From contig CP054838.1 of NCBI GenBank assembly GCA_028768545.1, forward strand, positions 2,411,501-2,475,500: a DNA stretch of 64,000 nucleotides, given 5' to 3'. Both the position numbers and the translations under genes were made by a program. Source of the DNA: Desulfobacter sp. Its GTDB lineage: Bacteria; Desulfobacterota; Desulfobacteria; Desulfobacterales; Desulfobacteraceae. The first letter of the stretch is position 1. Each line of letters begins with the position of its first letter. The notes under the pieces were generated by a model that had not been told where the DNA came from, made no database searches, and was given only the letters and a program-made list of their open reading frames with translations. Positions 49,188 to 58,676 of this stretch are shown here, one piece after another.

Positions 49188-49715
49188 CTATTCTAAAATA
49201 AATCCAGGGGGCAGGTCCGTGGTCACCTGTCCTGTTTCAATGTCTACATCCGTCACAAAATGCCGGTTCATGGGAATCAATATTTCCGTTTTTGTGTTTT
49301 TGTCCGTCACCACCAGGATATCATCTGCGCCTGTGGGGAAAATTCTTTCAATGGTGCCTAATTTCCCCAGGGTTTGGTCCTCGACCCTAAGACCCTGTAA
49401 ATCTTTCCAATACCAGGTGTCTTGTTCGAGGGCGGGAAGCAGGTCCTTGTCCACAATGATCTCTTTGCCCACAAGATCCTCTGCCTGCTCCCTTGTTTTT
49501 ACCTCTTTTAAAAAGAGCAGTATCCCTTTTTTCCGGTCAGAGGCCCTGTCAATGACATGGGGAGTCACTGTTTTGCCGTTCTCGTTCCGGAGGTTGACTG
49601 TGATGCCCTTTTCAAAGGTCTCCAAAGATTGGGCAAATGACCAAACCTTGAGGCCGCCTGCCAATCCGTGAACCCCTGTAATTTTACCGATGGTAAGCCA
49701 GGTCTGATCTTTCAT
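49188..49715 (-). CDS. rimM: Ribosome maturation factor RimM
   Basis: 175 aa. N-terminal barrel (GKITGVHGLAGGLKVWSF) and C-terminal PRC barrel (WYWKDLQGLRVEDQ, ILIPMNRHFVTDVDIETGQV). It assists 30S assembly at the S19 region. Three bp separate it from the KH gene. Confidence 0.95.
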   Translation of the reverse strand: MKDQTWLTIGKITGVHGLAGGLKVWSFAQSLETFEKGITVNLRNENGKTVTPHVIDRASDRKKGILLFLKEVKTREQAEDLVGKEIIVDKDLLPALEQDTWYWKDLQGLRVEDQTLGKLGTIERIFPTGADDILVVTDKNTKTEILIPMNRHFVTDVDIETGQVTTDLPPGFILE

Positions 49716-49718
49716 GAA

Positions 49719-49949
49719 CTACTCAATGATCTCCAGGACCGTCCTTTTGTTTAACTTGGTGGACGCTGCACTTAAAATGGTTCTCATTGCCCTGGCGGAC
49801 CGTCCCTGCTTGCCGATTACCTTTCCCAGATCCTCTTTGGCCACCTTGAGTTCCAGTACAGAAGTCTGATCACCCGTAACTTCAGATACCTGAACATCTT
49901 CAGGGTTGTCTACCAATGCTTTTGCAATATACTCTACCAGCTCTTTCAT
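49719..49949 (-). CDS. khpA: KH-domain RNA-binding protein
   Basis: 76 aa. A single KH domain with the [14 protein letters not shown] loop. KhpA proteins bind RNA broadly and usually sit between rpsP and rimM, as here. Confidence 0.94.
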   Translation of the reverse strand: MKELVEYIAKALVDNPEDVQVSEVTGDQTSVLELKVAKEDLGKVIGKQGRSARAMRTILSAASTKLNKRTVLEIIE

Positions 49950-50004
49950 AAAAACATCTCCTTATCAATGGTATAGAGGTGTCAAGGGAATTCCAGGACC
50001 GGTC

Positions 50005-50259
50005 TTAAGCAGAAGCGCCAATCACACCCTGTTTTTTCAAGATGCTCTTTACCGTGGTAGAGGGTTTTGCACCTTCACCCAGCCAGTACTTGACCCGTTC
50101 TTCTTTCAGGGTAACCACTGCGGGTTCCTGCATGGGATCGTAGGTTCCCAGGGCTTCCAGAAATCTGCCGTCCCTGGGGAATTCAATATCAGCAGCAACG
50201 ATTCTGTAAAAGGGTTTTTTCTTGGTGCCTTTACGGGTGAGTCTTAATTTTACGGACAT
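50005..50259 (-). CDS. rpsP: Ribosomal protein S16
   Basis: 84 aa, [20 protein letters not shown] with [11 protein letters not shown] in the middle, standard for S16. AAGGAGAG precedes the ATG. It follows ffh by 14 bp. Confidence 0.96.
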   Translation of the reverse strand: MSVKLRLTRKGTKKKPFYRIVAADIEFPRDGRFLEALGTYDPMQEPAVVTLKEERVKYWLGEGAKPSTTVKSILKKQGVIGASA

Positions 50260-50273
50260 TGTTTGTTCTCTCC

Positions 50274-51599
50274 TTAAAATGGAAGCATGCCTTTTAATGA
50301 GCGCATACCGCCTTTATTAAACTTCTTTATCATTTTCATTGACTGGGTATAGCTTTTGAGCAGTTTGTTTACATCCTGAACCGTGGTCCCGGACCCGAGG
50401 GCAATCCTTTTCTTCCGTGAACTTTTGATGATGGCATGTTTTGCCCGTTCATCAGGGGTCATGGAATTGATGATGGCCTCTATTCTGACAAACTCCCGGT
50501 CACTGATATTCAAATCCTTGAGCATCTTTTTGTTCACGCCCGGCAACATGCCGAGCAAATCCTTGATGGAACCCATTTTCCGTACGGATTTCATCTGGTT
50601 TTTAAAATCCTCAAGGGTAAATGCATTCTTTCTCAGTTTTTGTTCAAGGGCCTTGGCCTCTTTCTGGTCAACGGCGGTCTGGGCCTTTTCAATAAAGGAA
50701 AGGGTATCTCCCATTCCCAGTATCCTTGAAGCCATCCGGTCTGGATGAAACGGTTCAAGGGCGGTTGATTTCTCCCCTACACCGATAAACTTCAAGGGCT
50801 TGCCGGTTACTGCCTTGATGGACAGGGCCGCACCGCCCCTTGCATCACCATCCATTTTGGTCAGGATAAATCCGTTGAGATCCAGGCGCTTGTCAAACTC
50901 GCCTGCAATGTTCACCGCATCCTGACCGGTCATGGCGTCGGCCACAAGCAGTATCTCAGACGGGTTGAGCCCTTTTTTAATCTCTTCAAGCTCAGCCATG
51001 AGTTCATCATCCAGGTGCAACCGGCCGGCCGTGTCAAGCAGCAGGGTGTCGCATCCCTCCTGTCTTGCGGCCAATTGAGCCTCCTGGCAGATTTTCAACG
51101 GCTTCATCTGAGGTGTGGACGCAAATACCGGCACATCCATTTGTTTTCCAAGCTTTGTGAGCTGGTCAATGGCTGCCGGACGGTATACATCCACAGGTAC
51201 AAGATAGGGCTTTTTTCCCATCTTGCGCAGGTAAAACGCAAGCTTGCCTGCGGTTGTGGTCTTACCTGAACCCTGAAGCCCCACCAGCATGATGGACCCT
51301 GTGGCAGTTTTGCCAAGGTCCAGTTCCTGGTGGGAGGAGCCCATCATTTTTGTAAATTCTTCATTTACAATTTTGATGACCTGCTGGCCCGGGGTAAGAC
51401 TTTTCATTACCTCCTGACCAAGGGCACGGGTCTTTATATCTGAAATGACATTTTTTGCAACCTTATAATTGACATCGGCTTCGAGAAGTGCCATCCTGAC
51501 TTGCTTTAAGCCTTCCTCGATGTTCTTCTCGTTAAGGGTGCCGTGACCTTTTAATTTTTTAAATACCGAATCCAGTCTGTCGCTCAGATTGTCAAACAT
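50274..51599 (-). CDS. ffh: Signal recognition particle GTPase Ffh
   Basis: 441 aa. N domain, then G domain with P-loop [15 protein letters not shown] (~108), [18 protein letters not shown] and [10 protein letters not shown], and a C-terminal M domain. The M domain is shorter in methionine-rich sequence than in E. coli. It targets membrane proteins with 4.5S RNA. It is the first gene of the minus-strand translation block. Confidence 0.97.
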   Translation of the reverse strand: MFDNLSDRLDSVFKKLKGHGTLNEKNIEEGLKQVRMALLEADVNYKVAKNVISDIKTRALGQEVMKSLTPGQQVIKIVNEEFTKMMGSSHQELDLGKTATGSIMLVGLQGSGKTTTAGKLAFYLRKMGKKPYLVPVDVYRPAAIDQLTKLGKQMDVPVFASTPQMKPLKICQEAQLAARQEGCDTLLLDTAGRLHLDDELMAELEEIKKGLNPSEILLVADAMTGQDAVNIAGEFDKRLDLNGFILTKMDGDARGGAALSIKAVTGKPLKFIGVGEKSTALEPFHPDRMASRILGMGDTLSFIEKAQTAVDQKEAKALEQKLRKNAFTLEDFKNQMKSVRKMGSIKDLLGMLPGVNKKMLKDLNISDREFVRIEAIINSMTPDERAKHAIIKSSRKKRIALGSGTTVQDVNKLLKSYTQSMKMIKKFNKGGMRSLKGMLPF

Positions 51600-51694
51600 A
51601 AAAACAACACCTTTAATATCAAATCAAATCATTGATTTTAAACTACAATCCGTGTAATGTCAAGAAAATAATAAAAAAGTGCAGGAAATTTAAG

Positions 51695-52735
51695 ATGGAA
51701 AACATATTGGATCTCACCCGGGAAGAACTGAGTGAATGGCTTGATAGCAAGGGAATACGCCCATATCGGGCCAATCAGATTTTTAAATGGCTTTACCTGA
51801 AACTGGCCCAGGACTTTGACCAGATGACCGATCTTGGCAAGGAACTGCGCCAGACTTTGAAAGATCATTTTACCATTGGAAATATGATCCTGGAACAAAG
51901 AGAGGTCTCAGCCGATACCACTGAAAAATTTTTATTCAGGCTTGGGGACGGGACCTATATGGAAACCGTGCTGATCCCGGAAAAGGATCATTTTACCCTT
52001 TGTGTCTCTTCCCAGGTGGGCTGCGCCATGGCCTGCAAGTTTTGCCTTACGGCCAGAAACGGATTCACAAGAAATTTGACCATGGGCGAGATCGTAGGGC
52101 AGGTCAGGGAGGCCCGGGCTCAGGTCCAGAACATGGGGTATGACCCCCTAAGGCTGTCCAATATTGTGTTCATGGGCATGGGAGAGCCTTTGGCCAACTA
52201 TGACAATGTTCTGCGGTCCCTTGCCGTGATTCTGGATACGGATTTCGGGATGAAATTTGCCACCCGCAGGGTCACCATATCCACCTCGGGGCTGGTGCCC
52301 AAGATTATTCAACTGGGACAGGATACGGATGTGAATCTGGCCGTCTCCTTAAATGCCACGGACAACAAGACCCGGTCCCGGCTCATGCCCATAAACGATA
52401 CATATCCCATTGAGGACCTGCTGGGGGCCTGTAAAAAATTTGCCATGAAGCCCAGAAACAAGATCACCTTTGAATATATCCTCATGGCAGGGATCAATGA
52501 TTCATTCGCCCATGCAAGGCAGCTGGCAGATCTTTTGATGCCCCTCCGGGCCAAGGTCAACCTGATTCCCTTTAACGAACATGAGGCAGCCCCGTTCAAG
52601 CGTCCGTCAAGGGAAAAGATCAATGGATTTTTACAGGTGCTCCTGGACCGGAATATGACGGCCATTGTCCGCAAGAGCAAAGGGGATGATATCTCTGCGG
52701 CCTGCGGTCAGCTCAAGGCAAAGTACCAGGCCTGA
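51695..52735 (+). CDS. rlmN: 23S rRNA/tRNA adenine-2-methyltransferase (radical SAM)
   Basis: 346 aa from ATG 51695, the first Met before the conserved NILDLTREELSEWL; the frame opens 21 codons earlier in poor sequence. The radical SAM motif is CAMACKFC, followed by RNGFTRNLTMGEIVGQV and GMGEPLANYDNV. A catalytic cysteine near the end (ISAACGQL) is present. It methylates A2503 and tRNA A37. Confidence 0.95.
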   Translation: MENILDLTREELSEWLDSKGIRPYRANQIFKWLYLKLAQDFDQMTDLGKELRQTLKDHFTIGNMILEQREVSADTTEKFLFRLGDGTYMETVLIPEKDHFTLCVSSQVGCAMACKFCLTARNGFTRNLTMGEIVGQVREARAQVQNMGYDPLRLSNIVFMGMGEPLANYDNVLRSLAVILDTDFGMKFATRRVTISTSGLVPKIIQLGQDTDVNLAVSLNATDNKTRSRLMPINDTYPIEDLLGACKKFAMKPRNKITFEYILMAGINDSFAHARQLADLLMPLRAKVNLIPFNEHEAAPFKRPSREKINGFLQVLLDRNMTAIVRKSKGDDISAACGQLKAKYQA

Positions 52736-52841
52736 ACCTTACCTTCTGCCGCTTGGGGCCTTTAGGCTTCCAGCCACCCGCCTTGAATATGATTAAAAAT
52801 CTTAAGCCATATTTTGGACGGTTTTAATTCGACCATGAGCC

Positions 52842-53846
52842 TTAGTGAATGAGCAGGTCCTGAAATTTTCCTGGTGCCGGGGTGGCAACCGAGACTTTTC
52901 TTGTGTCCTGGCCTTGGAAGATTTTGACCTGTGTGACTATTCCTGGCTCGGCCTTGGTATACCCGGCCAGGATTTTAGCCCCTGTCAGGATCTGTTCTTC
53001 AGTCATATCTCCGAACATCAGGGCATCGGGTCCGGCCAGGTCTGCATGGCGGAGCCGAATATGGTCTTGGGCATTGTACAAGGCCATGATTTTTTTGTTG
53101 TCCCTTTGGTTCCTGCCCACCACAAGTTTGGTTTTTTCACCTATTCTGAAATGGCGGCCATGTTTTAAAAGGTGCAATTGCCCCGGATATTCGGTCTTCT
53201 GGACATAGAGAAGGTCTCGAAGCCGCTGGGAAAATCCCTTGTCCGTGAGCAGGCATCCTCCGGCAGGGGAGGGGAAATCCTTGATTTTGAACTCTTGGGC
53301 CAGGGCCATCTGCCTTTTTCTTCCCCTGCCGGAGATATCCAAAAGCTGCTCTCTGTCCACAAGCCCCTCTTGTTCCGCAAGGGTTTCGGGCAGCAGTTTT
53401 GCGCTCAAGGGCCTGAGAATATATCCGTCAAATCCAGAATGCTTTTCCACATACCTGAGGGCGTTTTTGGTCTGGGACTTGGGCCGCTGGCCTGCAACTT
53501 CACCTGAAAACAGAAAATCAAACCCCTTTTCTTTCATCAAAGCGCCGGCCAGGGAAAACATCAGGGTGTGGCAGTCCATGCAGGGGTTCATGTTTTTTCC
53601 GAATCCGGTTTTGGGCGAACGCATCATTTCCATGTAAACGTCGGTGATCTCTTTTACAATCAAGGGGATGTTGAAGTTTTTAGCGGCTTTTTTGGCGGCC
53701 AGGGCATCAAAAAACGGGGTTTCAAAGCTGATCCAGGTCACCTCAAGCCCCTGCTTTTTTAAAACAAGGGCGGACAGGATGCTGTCCAGTCCCCCGGAGC
53801 AAAGGCCCAAGGCTTTGGTCTGTGTTGTGGTTTTGTTTTGATTCAT
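52842..53846 (-). CDS. PP-loop ATPase fused to an NFACT-R-like domain, probable RNA thiolation enzyme
   Basis: 334 aa. The PP-loop motif is LCSGGLDSILS (~16-26), resembling ThiI/MnmA. Cysteines NPCMDCHTLMF (~88-98) and FSGEVAGQRPKSQ follow. From ~225 the sequence (LLKHGRHFRIGEKTKLVVGRN, KIFQGQDTRKVSV) resembles the NFACT-R/DUF814 RNA-binding domain, which is known in combination with ThiI-like modules. It probably acts on tRNA sulfur modification; the exact base is unknown. It diverges from nth with only 14 bp between the start codons. Confidence 0.72.
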   Translation of the reverse strand: MNQNKTTTQTKALGLCSGGLDSILSALVLKKQGLEVTWISFETPFFDALAAKKAAKNFNIPLIVKEITDVYMEMMRSPKTGFGKNMNPCMDCHTLMFSLAGALMKEKGFDFLFSGEVAGQRPKSQTKNALRYVEKHSGFDGYILRPLSAKLLPETLAEQEGLVDREQLLDISGRGRKRQMALAQEFKIKDFPSPAGGCLLTDKGFSQRLRDLLYVQKTEYPGQLHLLKHGRHFRIGEKTKLVVGRNQRDNKKIMALYNAQDHIRLRHADLAGPDALMFGDMTEEQILTGAKILAGYTKAEPGIVTQVKIFQGQDTRKVSVATPAPGKFQDLLIH

Positions 53847-53860
53847 ATATAAGGTGCTTT

Positions 53861-54496
53861 GTGGGTTCTGATTTTAAAAAAATTGCCGTTATTATCAAAA
53901 GATTAAGGTCGCGGTATCCTGTTGTCAATACCCAGCTTGACCACAAGACACCGTTTCAGCTACTTATTGCCACCATCATGTCGGCCCAGTGCACAGACCG
54001 TCAGGTCAACCAGGTCACAAGGGTATTGTTCTTTCATTATCCTGATCCTTTATCCCTTGCCAATGCTCCTTTGGAGGATATCAAGCGGATCATTTATTCC
54101 ACAGGGTTTTACAACAACAAGGCCAAAAATATCAAGGTCTGTGCCCAAAAATTACTCGAGGATTTCAACGGAAAGGTGCCTGAAAAGATTGATCTTTTGA
54201 CCACCCTTCCCGGTGTGGGGCGAAAGACCGCCAATCTGGTCAGGTCGGTGAGTTTCAAGATTCCGACCATTGTGGTGGATACCCATGTCAAACGGCTGGC
54301 CTTCCGCCTTGGCCTCAGTGATCAGACCGATCCGGAAAAGGTGGAGTTTGAGCTCATGGACATTATCCCCGAGTCATCCTGGAATGATCTTTGTCTGCAG
54401 TTGATCTATCTGGGCAGGGAAATTTGTGATGCCAGACATCCCTTGTGCCCGGATTGTTTTCTCAATGATATCTGTCCCGCCCATGGGATTGGATAA
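53861..54496 (+). CDS. nth: Endonuclease III
   Basis: 211 aa from GTG 53861, chosen over a longer frame because AAGG lies 6 bp before it and the conserved region begins soon after. The helix-hairpin-helix LPGVGRKTANLV carries the catalytic Lys, the catalytic Asp is in VDTHVKRLAFRL, and the 4Fe-4S site is C-x6-C-x2-C-x5-C (CDARHPLCPDCFLNDIC). It removes oxidised pyrimidines from DNA. Confidence 0.95.
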   Translation: MGSDFKKIAVIIKRLRSRYPVVNTQLDHKTPFQLLIATIMSAQCTDRQVNQVTRVLFFHYPDPLSLANAPLEDIKRIIYSTGFYNNKAKNIKVCAQKLLEDFNGKVPEKIDLLTTLPGVGRKTANLVRSVSFKIPTIVVDTHVKRLAFRLGLSDQTDPEKVEFELMDIIPESSWNDLCLQLIYLGREICDARHPLCPDCFLNDICPAHGIG

Positions 54497-54600
54497 GTTT
54501 TTCCAAGGCTACAAATTGTCACCCTTCGGGCGAACCGATTTTACCTCATCTGTGTCGTTGCAGACCGTTCGCAGTAGATTCACTAAGGTTTTACAGCCTG

Positions 54601-54642
54601 GCGCCTTGCAGCTAAAGCAAAATCGATAAATATGCGGGGTAG
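54601..54642 (+). repeat. Dispersed intergenic repeat, copy 2
   Basis: It has the same 20-bp block as 12124-12143, then after 7 nt AAATATGCGGG and GTAG. Here the wider region may fold: GAACCG and CGATTTT near 54532-54542 can pair with AAAATCG and CGGTTC near 54619-54650. It lies in the nth-cyuA gap (both 3' ends), which holds no gene. Confidence 0.6.
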
Positions 54643-54707
54643 CCGGTTCTGGCGGCCAAAGGCAAAGATCGGGCCTGTTTAAGGGGGGGGACTGGAATCT
54701 GTCTGGT

Positions 54708-55988
54708 CTATTCCCCGGTCATGATGCGGATGATCTCTTTGTCGGTTTCCCTCATCCCGTCCCTGCCTAATCTGCCGATATTGGCAATGGTATTTTCTAC
54801 CCCTTTGGTAACAATCCCGTCTCCCCCGTAAAACTGCTGCCCTTTTTCATACATGTAAAACCCTAAAATTCCAGCCTCGACAGCCAGGGCGATTTTCCCG
54901 GCACAGGAGGGCTTTGCCCCGTCGCAGATAATTCCTGAGGCAATGGCCAGGGCATTGACAATGGTATGGGCAATCTCCTTATACCTGCCCCCGTGGAGCC
55001 AGGCAATGCCTGCGCCTGCACCGACGCCTGCGCTGATGGCTCCGCAATAGGCTGACAGCCTGCCGATTCCTGTTTTCTGGTGGATGGAGACCAGGTTGGA
55101 GACCACCAGGGCCCTGAACAGGCTCTCTTGGTCCGCCCCAAGTTCCCGTGCATATTCGATCACCGGAACAGAGGCGGTAATTCCCTGGTTCCCGCTGCCA
55201 GACACAATGACCACGGGCAGCTCGCATCCGCTCATCCTGGCGTCGGACCCTGCCGCTGCCATGGCCTTGGCCCGGATTTTTATCTCATCTCCCCAGGTCT
55301 CTAAAAGCACGGAGCCGACATTGGCGCCCCAGTCCCCTTTAATGCCCTGCTCGGCAATCTTTGTATTATAATCCACCTGTTGCTGGATCATATCTTTTAC
55401 CTCGGACAGGGCAACTGAATCTGCAAACTCGAGAATATCTCTGACATTTAAAATTGACCGGTCGGTAAGGTTTGAGGTTTCGATCTTGTCGCAGGCCGAG
55501 TCCTGGAAAATAAGTGTTTCATCTTTGGTGATTTTGACAATATTGGTATGAAAGTTTGAGATTTGGACCGTGGCCTTTGACTCTCCTTGAAATACCCTGA
55601 CAATGAGGTCAAAAATTAAATCGGTTTTTAATTTAGCAACCGTAACCTCTTTGGTCTCCAAAAAGGTTCTGATCTCTTTTTTCTGGGCATCGCTGACACT
55701 TGAGATGACTTCTAAGATTTTGTCAGGATCGCCTGCCACCACCCCTGCTACGGCCGAGGCGTCTATGCCTCGAAGGTTTCCCGTATTGGGAACCACCACG
55801 CTTTTTACATTTTTAATAATGTTCTCACTGGCTTCAACCACCACCCGGTCGGGCATCTGGCCCAGAACCGTCCTGGCCTAGGCTGCGGCATAGGCAATGG
55901 CTATGGGTTCGGTACAGCCCATTGCCGGTACCAGTTCTTCTTTGAGCGTATCAATATATGCCTTGTATCGTTTGTCTGTGGGTTCCAT
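54708..55988 (-). pseudogene. cyuA: L-cysteine desulfidase-family protein (UPF0597/CyuA-like), interrupted by TAG
   Basis: ATG 55988 opens MEPTDKRYKAYIDTLKEELV, then PAMGCTEPIAIAYAAA, and meets TAG at codon 37 (55878-55880); the frame continues ARTVLGQMPDRV for the remaining ~390 residues. GCTEP holds the essential cysteine, and relatives have Lys/Arg at the stop position, so AAG to TAG is a plausible single change. C-terminal motifs (GSGNQGITASVP, SAYCGAISAGVGAG, CDGAKPSCAGKIALA) are intact. Restart at M45 would lose the cysteine. The enzyme would release sulfide from cysteine. Nonsense mutation, sequencing error or amber readthrough remain open. Confidence 0.75.
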
Positions 55989-56259
55989 TTTAGGCCCTCA
56001 AATAAGGTCACAGGTTAGAGAGAACAGCAGTGTATCCCAATTGAAAATATACTGTTTATTTATTACCACACCCTATAATGGATTACCATAGACAAGAGAT
56101 GGCTTGCCCGCATGGCAAGAGGGGGGCTTTAAATTTTTGGCTTTTGGCGTAATCTTTTTTGATCTATGCTCGAAATATTCAATATAGTTTTTGGGATAAA
56201 AATCTGCCCGGGCCTTGAACTCAAACCAAAATGTTATGATTATAGGTCCTTTTAGTCGT

Positions 56260-56925
56260 TTATGTGTTGCCCTCTTTTTTCTTGGAATACACGAACAGGT
56301 AGACCTTGTGCATCATATAGGCTTCCACCGGACTGATTTTTTTGGCTCCGCCCAGAAAAGAAGCTTCTATAAAGGCTTTGCAGGCCTTTTCAAGAACCAG
56401 GGCCGCGATCACGGCTTCTTCCAGGTTCCTTCCCAGGGTGACGGCCCCATGGTTGGCCATGAGGGCAGCATAGCGTCCCTTGAGTGCCTTTACGGTCGTG
56501 GTGACCAGTTTTTTTGTGTTGGGCAGGGCATAATCGGCACAACGGACACTGGGGCCTAAAATCTGGGCCTGGTCATCCAGAATAGGGGGCAGCTCCTGGC
56601 GGGCCGCTGCCACGGTGGAGGCATTGGGCTGGTGGGTATGGATAACCCCATTGATTTTTTTCCGGGTCTGGTAAATCCGGGCATGGAGTTTTTTTTCAGA
56701 AGAGGGCTTGATATTGCCGAATACCTCAAGGCTGTGATAGTCCATGATCACAATATCATCTGCGGTCATGTCCTCGTACCGCCGACCGCTGGGGGTAATG
56801 GCCATGAGCCGGTCATTGATCCTCAGGCTGCAATTTCCCCAGGTGCCTTCCACAAGACCCTTTTCCATGAGCTGCCGCCCTGATTGACATACCGCTTCTT
56901 TTTCTTTTTCATAGGATCTCATCAT
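56260..56925 (-). CDS. Class II aldolase/adducin-family protein
   Basis: 221 aa. Blocks GTWGNCSLRIND, ITPSGRRYEDM, HARIYQTRKKINGVIHTHQPNAST (metal histidines) and ANHGAVTLGR match L-fuculose-phosphate-aldolase-like enzymes. The start overlaps the aminotransferase stop by 4 bp (a second ATG is 3 bp on), so the two were coupled. It probably cleaves or epimerises a phosphorylated sugar, perhaps the product of the divergent FGGY kinase (inference). Confidence 0.85.
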   Translation of the reverse strand: MMRSYEKEKEAVCQSGRQLMEKGLVEGTWGNCSLRINDRLMAITPSGRRYEDMTADDIVIMDYHSLEVFGNIKPSSEKKLHARIYQTRKKINGVIHTHQPNASTVAAARQELPPILDDQAQILGPSVRCADYALPNTKKLVTTTVKALKGRYAALMANHGAVTLGRNLEEAVIAALVLEKACKAFIEASFLGGAKKISPVEAYMMHKVYLFVYSKKKEGNT

Positions 56926-58337
56926 ACCCCCTCAATATTTTTAAACACCCGTTCAAACCGGACAAGGGCATCATCAATGATTTCGTCGGTGTCTGCGGCA
57001 GAGGTATAGAGTATAGAGCCTGCCAGCGAGACAATGCCCTCTGCCATATAGGCGGCCCCCATCTCTTCCATGACCTCTTTTCTGGCATGGATCTGTTTAA
57101 TGGTGCCGGGAATTTTCCAGGGCCGGTTCCAGGGAATATGAAAGAGCATGGTGCCCACGGTTTCAAGGTGACAGATAGAGCCCTGGTTAAAGGCCACAAA
57201 CGGGAGATTATACTTTTTAATGAGCCGGTCAAGCCCCTGGGTCAGGCGGTCTCCTGCCCGGCCTGCAACCACAGCCGCATTGGTGCGTTCAATTTCGCAC
57301 AAGGTCAGATAGCCTGCGGCTGCGCTCAAGGGGTTGGCTGCCATGGTGCCGCCGACCAGGGCTTTTTGGGACCGGCTCTGGATACCGGCGGCCAGGTAGG
57401 CCATGTATTTTTCTTTTCCCCCAAGCCCGCCTGCAGACGGATAGCCCCCGGCAATGATTTTGCCGAATACCGTGAGATCCGGGGTGACATTGAAATATCC
57501 CTGGGCACCGCCCATCCCCAGACGAAAGGCCGTGACCACCTCGTCAAAGATCAGCAGGGCCCCGTATTTGTCGCAAAGGGCTCTGACCTTTTGGTTAAAG
57601 TCTTTGTCCAGGGGGCGGGTTCCGCTTTCAGGGCCGATGGGTTCCATGATCACGGCGGCGGTGCCGCCTTTAAATTTATTGCGCCACAGTTTTTTTTCAA
57701 GGTCTTTGATCTGGTTGGGGAAAAATTCCTGGGTGTATTTAAAGCAGTTTTTCGGTACCCCGTGGGCTTCCAAATGCTTGATGCTGGGCAGGCGGATGCC
57801 ATAGGCCAGCTGGTCGCTCCACCCGTGGTAGGCCCCTCCCATTTTCAAAATGTATTTTTTCTTTGTGGCCAGCCGGGCAATGCGGATGGCGGCCATGTCC
57901 GCTTCCGTGCCAGACCCTAACATGCGGAACATGTCCACCCCCTGCATGTGCTGGGCCACCTTTTGGGCCAGTTTGAGTTCATATTCATGGAAAAGCCCTG
58001 TAACAGGGCCGCAGGAGTTGAGCAGGTCAATGATTTTTTCCCGGATCTCAATGGGATTGCTGCCCAAAAGCGTGGGCCCGCCTGCCTGGAGAAAATCAAT
58101 ATATTGGTTGTTGTCCAGATCGTGGAGAAAGGCGCCTTGTGCCCGGGTAAAGACCAGGGGGAAAGGATAGTTAAAGGCCAGGTTGTGCTGGACGCCTCCG
58201 GGGATAAATTTTTTAGCCTTTTGAATCTGGCGTTTGGACTGGCTGCAATGGGTTTCAAACCAGGCGTTTTAATCCTCAAACGCCTTTTTTTTCAGCCTTT
58301 GGATGGGTTGGGAGATCAGAGCGTTTAATTGTGTCAT
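56922..58337 (-). pseudogene. Class III aminotransferase (glutamate-1-semialdehyde aminotransferase-like), interrupted by TAA
   Basis: ATG 58337 begins MTQLNALISQPIQRL and reaches TAA at codon 23 (58269-58271). The same frame continues QIQKAKKFIPGGVQHNL, then AQGAFLHDLDNNQYIDFL, the expected N-terminal domain, to residue 471. Between the TAA and codon 91 there is no ATG, GTG or TTG, so no restart keeps the domain whole. The PLP lysine (VFGKIIAGGYP) and FDEVVTAFRLG are intact. The gene fits fold-type I class III transaminases. Either a nonsense mutation or a sequence error is likely. Confidence 0.75.
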
Positions 58338-58499
58338 TACCCTCTGGGTATCGTGGTATTCTTGAATGGCAAACGAGGCCTTTTGGGGAGTCAAGGATAT
58401 GTTTTGGGAGTCTGGATTCATAAGCCCGCCTTTTTTAGGGTTTCAGTGTCTGTGGGGCTGTCATTTTCCCATGCCCCGGACTGGGATGAAATGTTTTGT

Positions 58500-58513
58500 A
58501 CTGACCAGTCGGT
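58500..58513 (+). promoter_or_regulatory. Palindromic TetR-type operator, copy 1
   Basis: ACTGACCAGTCGGT, one mismatch from the palindrome ACTGAC-CA-GTCAGT. It lies in the 339-bp region between the divergent aminotransferase and kinase starts. Confidence 0.6.
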
Positions 58514-58616
58514 TTATAAGAAATCAAATTCCCGGGATTTTGTCAAGAAAAAAAGAATGGGAAGTGCGGGTATGAAGGTGGGTGTCAGGCCCTTGCAAAA
58601 GAAAAATCTTGACCGA

Positions 58617-58630
58617 ACTGACCAGTCAGT
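58617..58630 (+). promoter_or_regulatory. Palindromic TetR-type operator, copy 2, within the kinase promoter
   Basis: ACTGACCAGTCAGT is a perfect 6-2-6 palindrome. It sits between TTGACC (58609-58614) and TATTCA (58632-58637), which have 17-bp spacing, so binding would block the kinase promoter. Confidence 0.7.
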
Positions 58631-58676
58631 ATATTCAATTAAAGTGTTTGATAATTTTTATAAAAAAGGAGTTGCC

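Noticed and set aside
56103-56119. CTTGCC-CGCAT-GGCAAG hairpin downstream of the aldolase
   Set aside because: A perfect short stem, but with no T-tract in the direction of the genes; too weak to call a terminator.
58329-58676. Upstream extension of the FGGY kinase frame (116 extra codons)
   Set aside because: It crosses both operator palindromes and the promoter, lacks family similarity, and a good ribosome-binding site precedes ATG 58677.
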